Assembly: GCA_018613035.1 (NCBI GenBank)
Contig: JAGGRA010000048.1
Coordinates: 43,576 to 107,575, forward strand
Source: Pseudomonas sp. ISL-84
Lineage (GTDB): Bacteria; Bacillota; Bacilli; Bacillales; Cytobacillaceae
Reading direction: 5' to 3'
Length of the DNA stretch: 64,000 bases
Each line of letters starts with the position of its first letter. The stretch's first letter is position 1. Of the stretch, positions 26,097-34,189 are shown piece by piece. The translations under genes were made by a program, and so were the position numbers. The notes under the pieces were generated by a model. It was not told where the DNA came from, ran no database searches, and worked only from the letters and a program-made list of their open reading frames with translations.

Positions 26097-26200
26097 TAGC
26101 CGGGCGGCTGGGCCCCCTACGCACATCAGACCTGGGATAACAAGTCCAAACCTGGGCGTAAAAGTAGAGAAAGCACGTAAAAGGGTAAAAATAGCACGAT

Positions 26201-26335
26201 ATGGCAGTTAATCGAAGCGATTAACGACGATAAAAAGGTCCATCCACCAGAAATGGTAGTTAATCGAACGGATCAACGACGATAATAAGGTCCACCCCTC
26301 ATATATGGTAGTTAATCAGACGGATTAACAAACGA
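26201..26335 (+). repeat. 52-bp tandem repeat, about 2.6 copies
   Basis: Units start ATGGCAGTTAATCGAAGC (26201), ATGGTAGTTAATCGAACG (26253) and ATGGTAGTTAATCAGACG (26305), exactly 52 bp apart; each holds a small dyad (GTTAATCG...CGATTAAC). The rest of 26097-26475 contains no gene; 26340-26470 is spacer. Confidence 0.75.
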
Positions 26336-26479
26336 GTGTAAAGCGGACTTCTCATTTGCAGACGCAAAGCAAGTCTAAAACACAGCAAAACCCGAAGCGG
26401 TGCGAGGATGAAAGTGCTTCCGGAGTCGATTTTTATTTCTGCTTATCAAATCCATCTGAACCCATAAAAAAAGTCATCC

Positions 26480-27373
26480 TTAGTGGATGGCTTTCTTTTT
26501 AAACCTACCGCCTCTTACCTCAGCAATATCAGCTACTGCCAAAAACGCATTGGGGTCGATTTCTTCGACAATGGCTTTTAGTTTTGCTTCTTCCAGTCTG
26601 GTGATTACGCAAAATATTACCTTTTTATCGTCGCCTGTATAGGCGCCCTCGCCATTTAAATAGGTAACTCCTCTTCCGAGCCGGGCAAGAATTGCTTCGC
26701 CGATTACTTTATGTTTTTCACTAATAATCCAGGCAGATTTGGACTCATCAAGTCCGCGTATGACAACATCAATTGTTTTAAAAGCAATGAAATAAGCTAG
26801 GATGGAATACATGGCACGATTCCAGCCGAAAACAAATCCAGCTGTTCCAAAAATGAAGATATTGAAGAACATGATGATCTCCCCAACAGAGAAGGGGAGT
26901 TTTTTATTGACAAGAATGGCCAGAATTTCTGTTCCATCCAATGATCCCCCGTACCTGATAACCATGCCGACCCCTATTCCAAGGACAATTCCGCCAAATA
27001 CCGTTGCCAATAGCAAGTCTTCTGTAAATACAGGGACGTCATGCAAAAGGAGTGTGGTAGCGGATAATACGGCGATGCCCAATAAGGTGGATAACGCAAA
27101 GGTTTTACCAATTTGCTTGTAGCCAATATAGAAGAAAGGAATATTTAAGACGAAGATGAACCAGCCGAGTTTCCAGCCGGATAAATGTGAAAGGATAATG
27201 GAGATACCAACGATTCCGCCATCCAGTATCTTATTTGGAACCAGGAATTCTTCAATCCCGACCCCCATAAGAATGGCCCCTAAAATGATAAAGACGATCC
27301 TTTTGGCTAGCTTGGCTTTCGTTAATCCTTTATGTAGATTTTGTTCAACAGCAGGTTCTAATGAAACATTCAT
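26480..27373 (-). CDS. YitT-family membrane protein (DUF2179)
   Basis: A 297-aa protein: about five to six membrane helices (residues 25-195) and a cytoplasmic DUF2179 domain (about 200-290). LVPNKILDGGIVGISIILSH and GGSLDGTEILAI are family signatures. Bacillus has several paralogues (YitT, YpjC, YqfU, YvjA) of unknown function, and I cannot tell which this is. TTGGGGGTCATTT precedes the ATG. A hairpin at 26466-26495 (GTCATCC...GGATGGC) overlaps its stop and ends the transcript. The 27374-27687 spacer shows nothing beyond likely promoters. Confidence 0.85.
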   Translation of the reverse strand: MNVSLEPAVEQNLHKGLTKAKLAKRIVFIILGAILMGVGIEEFLVPNKILDGGIVGISIILSHLSGWKLGWFIFVLNIPFFYIGYKQIGKTFALSTLLGIAVLSATTLLLHDVPVFTEDLLLATVFGGIVLGIGVGMVIRYGGSLDGTEILAILVNKKLPFSVGEIIMFFNIFIFGTAGFVFGWNRAMYSILAYFIAFKTIDVVIRGLDESKSAWIISEKHKVIGEAILARLGRGVTYLNGEGAYTGDDKKVIFCVITRLEEAKLKAIVEEIDPNAFLAVADIAEVRGGRFKKKAIH

Positions 27374-27687
27374 AAATGACCCCCAATTATGTTATTTTAG
27401 AAAAGATTTTTTTGCGTCGATGAATATTAAAAAATTTGAAGATAGTGGTTATTGGAAGAGCCGGTGTTTTTTTTAATCCTTTATAAAACAGTATGATAGC
27501 TAGTGCCAATTTAGGCCTTCTTAAAATCCATCTAATGAACAAATTGAAATCTTTAATCTTACACTTTAAATATAATTATAACATTTCATGGATTAATTTG
27601 GTTGAATCCAAACTGCCTCTAAAGTTATGAATTAGCTTATAAGTATAATTTCTTCATTTCTTGGAAAAATACCTGCGAGGTGGTTAA

Positions 27688-28215
27688 ATGTATAGGTGGA
27701 TTATAATCTTGCTGGCATTATTGTTATCCTTAAATTTATCAACAGCTGCGTCTGCAAAAGATAGCAAAAAAAACGATCTTGAATGTATAAGGAAGCAGGA
27801 ATTTCGCACAAAGGAATTCAACGAACAGGTTACTAGTGATGTGTTTGCAAGTTTCGGGCATAAATATGATGAAATAATTGATCAGAGCATGTATATAAAT
27901 ATGATTGATCTGATGAAGTATTCAGTTCTTACTGCCGGTGAAGATGCACATTTGGAGAGTTTAAAGAAGCAAATGAGAGGCGCTTCAAATGGAGAAAAGA
28001 GGCTTTACTTTTTTCATGGGAATCCAGATGAGGCATACATCTTTTATAAAGACCTTAAAAACGGTAATAATATGGTCCATTTAAAGAAGGAGCCAGCTGG
28101 CTGGGAAGTAGAGGAAAAGGTCGTGAAAAAAGGGAAGAGAATACCCTTCAAACGTGAAAAATGCGAAGACGATTATTTTATGAAAAGAATGTTTAATAAT
28201 TTATATCAAAAATAG
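27688..28215 (+). CDS. Secreted protein of unknown function
   Basis: A 175-aa protein with a clear signal peptide (residues 1-24, ending AASAKD). The mature part is charged with two cysteines (LECIRK near the N-terminus and EKCEDD near the end) that could form a disulfide. Family not recognised. TGCGAGGTGG precedes the ATG. A strong terminator follows, so it is transcribed alone. Confidence 0.75.
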   Translation: MYRWIIILLALLLSLNLSTAASAKDSKKNDLECIRKQEFRTKEFNEQVTSDVFASFGHKYDEIIDQSMYINMIDLMKYSVLTAGEDAHLESLKKQMRGASNGEKRLYFFHGNPDEAYIFYKDLKNGNNMVHLKKEPAGWEVEEKVVKKGKRIPFKREKCEDDYFMKRMFNNLYQK

Positions 28216-28217
28216 AA

Positions 28218-28250
28218 AAAGGTGCCCCAGATCAATCTGGCGGCACCTTT
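28218..28250. terminator. Strong bidirectional terminator
   Basis: AAAGGTGCC-CCAGAT (28218-28232) pairs with ATCTGG-c-GGCACCTTT (28235-28250). It separates the secreted protein from the convergent Cys-rich peptide. Confidence 0.85.
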
Positions 28251-28262
28251 CCATTTCATGGA

Positions 28263-28388
28263 TTAGCAGCAAGTTTTGGCTTCCTTGCAGCAATCTCTAT
28301 CTGTTTTATTATCTGCTTCCTTGATTTCAATTTGGCAGCATTCCTTGCCATCCTTTGTGACTGATAGGGATTTAAAGACATTCAACAT
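28263..28388 (-). CDS. 41-aa peptide with three Cys-Cys pairs
   Basis: Starts at the ATG ending 28388 with a near-perfect AAAGGAGGTGAATTC ribosome site. Three vicinal pairs: KECCQI, RDCCKE and the last residues TCC. Otherwise charged and soluble. It is second in an operon with the 56-aa Cys-tailed peptide and under ATCAA-N6-TTGAT operators. Vicinal thiols are ideal As(III) ligands, and the ArsR, HesB-like protein and 52-aa peptide of this window also end in or near CC. No known family recalled; the metalloid-binding role is inference. Confidence 0.75.
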   Translation of the reverse strand: MLNVFKSLSVTKDGKECCQIEIKEADNKTDRDCCKEAKTCC

Positions 28389-28418
28389 GAATTCACCTCC
28401 TTTAAGCAAAAAACAAAA

Positions 28419-28589
28419 TTAACAGGTTTCACATGGATTGCACCCACAGCCTGATAGTTCCTGTTTGGTGGGATTTTGGCGGGCAGGTTTTTCTTTCAGA
28501 GGTGAAGAGAACTTCCAGGCATCTCTGGCTATCCTTTCAATTTCCTTTTGTTTAAGCTCTGCGACCATAAAGTCTTCAAATCGAAACAT
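28419..28589 (-). CDS. 56-aa Cys-tailed peptide, paralogue of the 13317 peptide
   Basis: ATG ending at 28589 follows AAGGAGTTGGAATTT; an upstream in-frame ATG at 28610 has no such site. The helix MFRFEDFMVAELKQKE...AWKF aligns without gaps to the 52-aa peptide at 13317. The tail is different: SGCGCNPCETC, four cysteines that could hold a soft metal. It leads the 41-aa CC peptide by 30 nt. Its promoter is bracketed by the arsR-type operators. Confidence 0.78.
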   Translation of the reverse strand: MFRFEDFMVAELKQKEIERIARDAWKFSSPLKEKPARQNPTKQELSGCGCNPCETC

Positions 28590-28627
28590 AAATTCCAACT
28601 CCTTAATCAATAAAATTTGTTTTATTA

Positions 28628-28768
28628 ATCAAAAAAAATTGATTTTGAGTGCAAAATAAGCAGTGTTGTGTAATCAGATTTGATGTATGATTAAATCAAA
28701 ATGTTTTGATATTTGTATTATAGTTCCATTAATTCCAAAATGCAACTTAATAATCAAAAAAAATTGAT
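28628..28768 (-). promoter_or_regulatory. Promoter with three ArsR-type operators
   Basis: On the minus strand: operator 28753-28768 (ATCAAAAAAAATTGAT), -35 TTGCAT, 17-nt spacer, -10 TATAAT, operator 28695-28710 (ATCAAAATGTTTTGAT), and operator 28628-28643 just before the ribosome site. The layout copies that of the arsR promoter at 13897-13971. Confidence 0.8.
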
Positions 28769-28858
28769 AAATATTTTTCTGCAAAAAATGATTATGAACC
28801 CTATCCGGGGGGAAAAGACTTTTTACAAGGTTTATGTTGAAAAAGGGAGGATGTAAAA

Positions 28859-29764
28859 ATGAATAAGGTGATCAAATACGGCAAGAAGCTCGGGAAGGAA
28901 TTCAAAAATGATCGGGCAACCGGGCTTGCAGCTGAACAAGCCTATTACTATATGCTCTCCATTTTCCCTTTGTTAATCTTGCTTATTTCCATAGTTCCAT
29001 ATCTTTCTTTGGATCCTCAAAAAGCATTATCTTATTTGCAGGCAGTGATGCCGGCAGATTCATATAGTGTAATTGAGGACAATGTAATAAATATTATAAC
29101 GAAGCCCAATGGCGGGCTGCTGACTTTTGGTATTATCGGTACATTATGGTCGGCCTCTAACGGTATGCAGGCATTTATAAGAGCTATGAATGATGCTTTT
29201 GATGTTAAAGAAACAAGGTCGTTTATTAAATCAAGGCTCATATCGATTGGTTTGACAATAGGATTGATTGTGGCCGTTATCATTGCAATGGTTTTGCCGG
29301 TTTTCGGAAAACTGATTATGAATTTTGTGGAGAATTTTATTCATATACCAAACGGCATGCAAATCCTTATTACAGTTTTAAGATGGGTAATTGCATTTGC
29401 GATCATGGTATCTGTTTTAGCCATCCTTTATAAGGTGGCTCCAAATAAGCATTACCCGTTTAAACATGTTATCCCTGGTGCACTGGCTGCAACAGTAATG
29501 TGGCTGATGATATCACTTGGGTTATCTTTTTACGTTAGCAACTTTGGAAATTACTCCGCAACTTATGGAAGTTTAGGCGGGGTAATTGTTATGATGCTAT
29601 GGTTCTTTTTGACAGGTCTTGCTCTTGTTATTGGCGGAGAAATCAGTGCTATTTACCATAGGCATAAGACGAAAAAGCCTGACGATAATAAGAAGGATAT
29701 TGATAAAGATAATAGCAGCGGGAAGTTGGATGCAGAGGCTTATAGTACTCTTTCCATAAAGTAA
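28859..29764 (+). CDS. YihY/BrkB-family membrane protein
   Basis: A 301-aa membrane protein with about six helices; GLAAEQAYYYMLSIFPLLIL, GLLTFGIIGTLWSASNGMQA and GGVIVMMLWFFLTGLALVIGG are family signatures, and the tail is charged and disordered. Once annotated as ribonuclease BN by mistake; the function is unknown. Bacillus homologues include YfkH. AAAGGGAGGATG precedes the ATG. Confidence 0.88.
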   Translation: MNKVIKYGKKLGKEFKNDRATGLAAEQAYYYMLSIFPLLILLISIVPYLSLDPQKALSYLQAVMPADSYSVIEDNVINIITKPNGGLLTFGIIGTLWSASNGMQAFIRAMNDAFDVKETRSFIKSRLISIGLTIGLIVAVIIAMVLPVFGKLIMNFVENFIHIPNGMQILITVLRWVIAFAIMVSVLAILYKVAPNKHYPFKHVIPGALAATVMWLMISLGLSFYVSNFGNYSATYGSLGGVIVMMLWFFLTGLALVIGGEISAIYHRHKTKKPDDNKKDIDKDNSSGKLDAEAYSTLSIK

Positions 29765-29771
29765 CACAAAA

Positions 29772-29799
29772 AAAACGAGGGGTTAGCCCTCGTTTTATT
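29772..29799. terminator. Bidirectional terminator
   Basis: AAAACGAGGG (29772-29781) pairs with CCCTCGTTTT (29787-29796) between convergent genes. Confidence 0.85.
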
Positions 29800-30109
29800 T
29801 GATTTGGTGGATGAATGGTATTTTGATGTTCCACCATTTTTTGAATTTCTTCGGTGTTTCTTTTACAGCTGATACAGTATTATGAAACGTTTGTTTCTTA
29901 TAATCAATATCCTTCTGGATCTCTTGTTGTGTTGATGTCAGCTCATCAACTCCACTTTTTATTTGATCAGCTTTTAGCTGCATGACAGTGCTTATCGCTG
30001 TCAGCTTTTCAATGGCCGGCTTGGCATCCTTGTAAGTTTTAAATGCGTAGATGCCGAGAAATACCAATGATGCGACGATTAGTATCAGGCTTGCATAAAC
30101 AATGTACAT
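29795..30109 (-). CDS. DUF948 membrane-anchored protein
   Basis: A 104-aa protein with one N-terminal membrane helix (residues about 2-22), then a coiled-coil helix (AIEKLTAISTVMQLKADQIK, SGVDELTSTQQEIQKD) and a basic tail. This is the DUF948 arrangement also seen in Bacillus YtxG, a general-stress protein. ATG 30109 is 7 nt after GAGGAGGTG, which itself contains an alternative ATG (30127) that is less likely. Confidence 0.8.
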   Translation of the reverse strand: MYIVYASLILIVASLVFLGIYAFKTYKDAKPAIEKLTAISTVMQLKADQIKSGVDELTSTQQEIQKDIDYKKQTFHNTVSAVKETPKKFKKWWNIKIPFIHQIK

Positions 30110-30331
30110 AGTGATCCACCTCCTCATGTTGCTTTTTTAGTGTTTACCCTTTTTCCGAAAAAAGTAACATCGGGATCTTTCTCTTAAAGCATAGGAATAA
30201 GGAGAATTCTCAGAATAAATTAAAGAATTGACCTCCATATATGAGTTTGCTAGAATAATCATCATTATATTAATATATTATAAGATTTAGCCCGGGTGCC
30301 ATAAATTCGGTTCTATGCGCGTTTCTTATTA

Positions 30332-30420
30332 CCTGTATATGTTCAGAAATAGGGTCTGAACGTTTCTACCAGGCTGCCGTAAATAGCTAGCTTGACTACA
30401 GGGGATGTAGCCTGGTTTTA
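30332..30420 (+). ncRNA. Guanine-type purine riboswitch
   Basis: P1 is CCTGTA (30332-30337) with TACAGG (30397-30402). P2 is GTTCAG.../CTGAAC. The core GTTTCTACC and CCGTAAA loop are conserved, and the specificity base is C in TTGACTAC, so guanine/hypoxanthine is sensed. CCAGGCT (30369) can re-pair with AGCCTGG (30409-30415) before TTTTATTT to form the off-state terminator. P3 has an extra AGCT (AGCTAGCTT). Confidence 0.9.
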
Positions 30421-30455
30421 TTTACATGCTATTTTCTTCTGTATTCTTTATGGGC

Positions 30456-30482
30456 AGCTTCGCATATTGCGGAGCTTTTTTT
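30456..30482 (+). terminator. Second leader terminator before pbuG
   Basis: AGCTTCGCA (30456-30464) pairs with TGCGGAGCT (30468-30476), then TTTTTTT. It lies between the aptamer and the gene. Confidence 0.75.
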
Positions 30483-30510
30483 AGTTATTTAGAAGAAGGA
30501 GGGAAATTGT

Positions 30511-31806
30511 GTGTCATCATTTTTTCAGTTTCATGAAAGAGGAACATCATTCAAGCAGGAGACAATTGCGGGTTTCACCACCTTTTTGTCAATGGCTTAT
30601 ATATTAATTGTAAATCCTATTATTCTCAGCCAGGCTGGAATGGATAAGGGGGCAGTATTTACTGCCACAGCATTGTCAGCTATTATTGGCTCTCTTCTAA
30701 TTGGCATGCTATCCAACTATCCGATCGGAATTGCGCCAAGTATGGGCCTAAATTCCTTTTTCACCTTTTCTGTTTGCATCGGGATGGGCATCCCATGGCA
30801 AACAGCACTAACGGGTGTATTTGTTTCCGGAATTTTATTTGTGATATTAAGCTTATTAAAGATAAGGGAAAAAATTATTAACATCATCCCAAAGGATTTA
30901 AAGCATGCAATTGCTGGCGGAATCGGCTTTTTTATCGCTTTTATCGGTTTGAAAAATGCCGGTCTGATTGTGGGCAATGAAGCGACGTTTGTTTCGATAG
31001 GCGATATTAAATCACCAGTAACACTACTCGCTGTCTTTTGTTTTATATTAACCATTGTTTTAATGATCAGAGGCGTTAAAGGTGCTATATTTTATGGAAT
31101 GGTCATCTCTGCTGCTATCGGGATGCTTCTGGGTCTAATTGATAAGCCAGAAAAAATAATTGGTGCGATCCCAAGTCTTGAGCCAACTTTTGGAGAAGTA
31201 TTTTTGCATATTGATCAAATCTATACTGCAGAGATGCTTGCCGTCATATTTACTTTCTTATTTGTAGCCTTTTTTGATACAGCTGGAGCATTGATTGCGA
31301 TTGCCAGCCAGGCAGGGCTTATGAAAAATAATGAAATTCCAAATGCGGGGAGAGCACTGCTGGCGGATTCAAGTGCAACTGTAGTCGGTTCTGTATTAGG
31401 CACTTCTACCACTGCTTCGATGATAGAATCAAGCTCTGGAATTGCGGCTGGAGGAAGAACTGGCTTCACCTCTGTGATTATCTCAGCATGTTTCACAATT
31501 GCGTTGTTTTTCTCCCCATTGCTGAGTGTAATTACAGCGGAAGTAACATCACCGGCGCTGATTATTGTAGGTGCATTAATGGCAATGGAGGTTAAGCATA
31601 TTGATTGGGGCAAACTTGAAATAGCCATTCCGGCGTTTGTAACGATCCTGATGATGCCTCTAACATTTAGTGTAGCAACAGGAATCGCCTTGGGATTCAT
31701 TCTTTACCCCATTACAATGCTGGCACTCCGTAAGCCAAAAGAGATTCATCCCATTATGTACGGACTTTGTATTGCTTTTATGGGCTATTTTGTTTATCTG
31801 GCATAA
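30511..31806 (+). CDS. pbuG: Guanine/hypoxanthine permease PbuG (NCS2 family)
   Basis: A 431-aa membrane protein with about 13 segments, of the AzgA-type NCS2 purine permeases. GFTTFLSMAYILIVNPIILS, GLNSFFTFSVC, FFDTAGALIAIA and GTSTTASMIESSSGIAAGGR are signatures. Imports guanine and hypoxanthine with protons. GTG 30511 follows GAAGGAGGG. Expression is under the guanine riboswitch directly upstream, exactly as in B. subtilis pbuG. Confidence 0.95.
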   Translation: MSSFFQFHERGTSFKQETIAGFTTFLSMAYILIVNPIILSQAGMDKGAVFTATALSAIIGSLLIGMLSNYPIGIAPSMGLNSFFTFSVCIGMGIPWQTALTGVFVSGILFVILSLLKIREKIINIIPKDLKHAIAGGIGFFIAFIGLKNAGLIVGNEATFVSIGDIKSPVTLLAVFCFILTIVLMIRGVKGAIFYGMVISAAIGMLLGLIDKPEKIIGAIPSLEPTFGEVFLHIDQIYTAEMLAVIFTFLFVAFFDTAGALIAIASQAGLMKNNEIPNAGRALLADSSATVVGSVLGTSTTASMIESSSGIAAGGRTGFTSVIISACFTIALFFSPLLSVITAEVTSPALIIVGALMAMEVKHIDWGKLEIAIPAFVTILMMPLTFSVATGIALGFILYPITMLALRKPKEIHPIMYGLCIAFMGYFVYLA

Positions 31807-31814
31807 ACTGAAGC

Positions 31815-31841
31815 CTGCCTGTTCATTCAGGCAGTCTTTTT
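31815..31841 (+). terminator. Terminator after pbuG
   Basis: CTGCCTG (31815-31821) pairs with CAGGCAG (31828-31834), then TCTTTTTTT. Confidence 0.85.
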
Positions 31842-31847
31842 TTGTTT

Positions 31848-31916
31848 GGCTCTGTTAATGCTTATTGTTGTTTTTTGCACTCTGCAGCGGAAATTAACGG
31901 GCAAATTTAACAGAGA
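31848..31916 (+). repeat. Internally deleted palindromic repeat
   Basis: GGCTCTGTTAATGCTTATTG at the left and TTTAACAGAGAC at the right with GCGGAAATTAACGGGC between: both ends of the 165-bp repeat, with the GC-rich middle gone. Confidence 0.7.
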
Positions 31917-32003
31917 CTTTTGTTTTATTTTATGTAATTAGTCTAAATATAAAAGGAAGGCAGTAAAAAAACATTGAACAATAGAACAATGTCATACATA
32001 ATA

Positions 32004-32025
32004 TATATGAGCATATATTCATATA
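32004..32025. promoter_or_regulatory. CzrA-type operator before the cation exporter
   Basis: TATATGAGCATATATTCATATA, a dyad with ATGA...TCAT half-sites typical of the zinc-sensing SmtB/CzrA class, directly before the ribosome site of the CDF gene. Confidence 0.65.
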
Positions 32026-32040
32026 AAAGGGGTGCAGAGT

Positions 32041-32952
32041 ATGGGACACGGACATGGACATTCACATGATCACCATCATACAGGCAATAAAAAAGCTTTA
32101 ATGTGGGCATTTTTTCTGATCGCTTCCTTTATGATTGTGGAGGTAATAGGCGGTATTCTGACCAATAGCCTTGCGCTCTTATCGGATGCGGGACATATGC
32201 TGAGTGATGCAGCCGCACTGGGGTTAAGCTTTTTAGCCATAAAAATGGGAGAAAAGAAGGCAACAAGTTCGAAAACATTTGGATATAAAAGGTTTGAAAT
32301 CATTGCAGCATCGATTAACGGAATGACACTTCTCCTGATTTCCTTTTATATTTTCTATGAAGCGTATCATCGTATTCTTGAGCCGCCGGCTGTTCAAAGC
32401 TTGGGAATGCTTGTTATCTCATCTATTGGCCTGCTAGTGAACATTGCTGCAGCCTTTATATTAATGAGAGGAGATAAGGATCACAACTTGAATGTCAGGA
32501 GCGCATTTTTGCATGTTTTGGGAGATTTGCTTGGTTCTGTTGGGGCCATTGCGGCTGCACTTTTGATTTACTTCTTCGGCTGGGGTATTGCAGATCCGAT
32601 TGCAAGTGTGATTGTGGCTATTCTGATTTTAATTAGCGGCTGGAGAGTTGTAAAGGAATCATTCCACATTTTAATGGAGGGGACTCCTTCCCATTTGGAT
32701 CCTGAAGATATAAAAAAGAAGCTTCTCCAAGTTAAACATGTCAAGGATGTTCATGATCTTCATATTTGGACGATTACATCGGGTTTCCCTTCTCTGAGCT
32801 GCCACCTTGTGATTGAACATGCTGGAGGCCATGATACTGTCCTTCATGAAGCACAGTCTGTGCTTCATGATGAATACGGCGTTGAGCACAGTACTATACA
32901 GGTAGAGGGAGAGAAAGAAGGCTGTCCCGGCCATAGTGAGAGCTGCAATTAG
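32041..32952 (+). CDS. czcD: CDF-family zinc/cobalt/cadmium exporter
   Basis: A 303-aa cation diffusion facilitator with a His-rich N-terminus (GHGHGHSHDHHH), six membrane helices, metal sites SDAGHMLSDAAAL in helix 2 and HVLGDLLGSVG in helix 5, and a cytoplasmic ferredoxin-like domain. The tail GCPGHSESC adds thiols. Exchanges Zn(II)/Cd(II)/Co(II) for protons or K+. ATG 32041 has AAAAGGGGTG before it; a GTG at 32032 is less likely. Faces the CzrA-like repressor. Confidence 0.92.
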   Translation: MGHGHGHSHDHHHTGNKKALMWAFFLIASFMIVEVIGGILTNSLALLSDAGHMLSDAAALGLSFLAIKMGEKKATSSKTFGYKRFEIIAASINGMTLLLISFYIFYEAYHRILEPPAVQSLGMLVISSIGLLVNIAAAFILMRGDKDHNLNVRSAFLHVLGDLLGSVGAIAAALLIYFFGWGIADPIASVIVAILILISGWRVVKESFHILMEGTPSHLDPEDIKKKLLQVKHVKDVHDLHIWTITSGFPSLSCHLVIEHAGGHDTVLHEAQSVLHDEYGVEHSTIQVEGEKEGCPGHSESCN

Positions 32953-32976
32953 TGCTGCAGGCGACAGAACAGCTAA

Positions 32977-33297
32977 TCAGGAATGCTGGGCATGTTCGAT
33001 AGCCTGCTTTAATAAACTGATGACATGTTCATCGTCATGGCTGTAAAAAAGTGTAGTTCCTTCCCGGCGGAACTTTACCAGTCTAAGGTTTTTTAAAAAA
33101 CGGAGCTGGTGTGAGACAGTTGACTGCAAAAGGGAGAGTTTTTCTGCTATTTCATTAACCGAATACTCCCCGTGAAATAATAAATGCAAAATGCGCAGTC
33201 TGGTTGGATCGGATAAGGCTTTGAAAGTCTGGGAAACCATAAATAGTGTTTCTTCATCTAAGCCGTCAGGAGACGGAAGCGGGTTTTCATTCTTCAT
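32977..33297 (-). CDS. czrA: Zinc-type ArsR/SmtB repressor CzrA
   Basis: A 106-aa winged-helix repressor. The helix-5 metal site [18 protein letters not shown] carries the Asp/His set of Zn/Co sensors. There is no CVC motif in helix 3, so it is not an arsenic sensor. The recognition helix is [16 protein letters not shown] 33297 follows TTGGAGGTGTTAACT; the upstream TTG at 33312 lies inside the ribosome site. It should repress the convergent czcD via the dyad at 32004. Confidence 0.88.
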   Translation of the reverse strand: MKNENPLPSPDGLDEETLFMVSQTFKALSDPTRLRILHLLFHGEYSVNEIAEKLSLLQSTVSHQLRFLKNLRLVKFRREGTTLFYSHDDEHVISLLKQAIEHAQHS

Positions 33298-33341
33298 AGT
33301 TAACACCTCCAATTAAATTATAATCCTGAATAAAAAAAAAC

Positions 33342-33372
33342 AAAACCGCAGAGTAGGGGCCGCTGCGGTTTT
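33342..33372 (-). terminator. Terminator of the 33390 gene
   Basis: AAAACCGCAG (33342-33351) pairs with CTGCGGTTTT (33363-33372); on the minus strand a GTTTTTTTTT run follows. Confidence 0.8.
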
Positions 33373-33389
33373 ATTGCTGTGAAATAAGG

Positions 33390-34025
33390 TTACTCTCCCT
33401 TTTTAATATCTTCTTGGATTTTATCAACAAGTTTTCTCATTTCAGTATGGATTTGTTCTTTTTCAATATTGAGTTCTTTTTTTATCTCATGAAATGACTT
33501 TCCCTGTTCCTTCATTTTTATTATCTCGTCTAAATCCTTGTTGGCCGCCTTAGCCATGGCTGAACCGGAAACGAGGAAACGTAAAGGTATTTCTTTATCA
33601 AGATAACCCTGTAATTCTTGAGCTGTCTTTCCTGAAAACTCTGACACGTTTTTAAGGACAATGTCTTTATTTTTTTCAAGGAACTTATCCATGTGATGAT
33701 GGTTTTTCTTAATTTTATTTAAATCAACTCCATAATGCTGGGCCGTTTTCTCCCAGGAGGAGTCATTTTTTTTATAAAAGGCTAATATCTCTTCAACCTT
33801 TTGATTTGAAAATTTGGCAATATGGGATGCTATATAAATTTCTTTTTTCGTATACCCTTTCTCTTGCAGGCTTTTTAAAAGTGACTCATCAATAATGCTG
33901 TGAGTATGTTCGCCTATATCTTCTTGATTTGGTATTTTGTCTGGCTGTGTTTCTGCGTTCACTGAAAAGGCTGATCCAATTAAAAGGAAGCAAAAAGCCA
34001 ATACTGTTAATAATCTTTTTTTCAT
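33390..34025 (-). CDS. Secreted helical protein of unknown function
   Basis: A 211-aa protein with a signal peptide (about residues 1-24, ending VNAET). The mature part is helical and Lys/Glu-rich with repeated short helix-turn motifs (KGYTKKEIYIASHIAKFS, KDLDEIIKMKEQGKSFHEI), resembling tandem three-helix units, plus an NHHHMD metal-binding-like stretch. Family not recognised. AAAAGGAGTGTTAACACC precedes the ATG. It is divergent from the two-component system at 34190 and could be its target; that is inference. Confidence 0.7.
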   Translation of the reverse strand: MKKRLLTVLAFCFLLIGSAFSVNAETQPDKIPNQEDIGEHTHSIIDESLLKSLQEKGYTKKEIYIASHIAKFSNQKVEEILAFYKKNDSSWEKTAQHYGVDLNKIKKNHHHMDKFLEKNKDIVLKNVSEFSGKTAQELQGYLDKEIPLRFLVSGSAMAKAANKDLDEIIKMKEQGKSFHEIKKELNIEKEQIHTEMRKLVDKIQEDIKKGE

Positions 34026-34189
34026 GGTGTTAACACTCCTTTTCGAAATAATGCTTCGTTAATAGCATGTCCCAAGATATAGTAAAACCATGAATAAAAT
34101 TTTCTAAAGTCAAAGCCTAAAGGGTCAGAGATATTTATTGAAAAAAAAGGTTAATTTCGATTTAATTTAAGGGAAGAAGATGTTCCGGG

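Noticed and set aside
26201..26335. CRISPR array
   Set aside because: Units are directly contiguous and 52 bp long with no variable spacers, and no cas genes are present.
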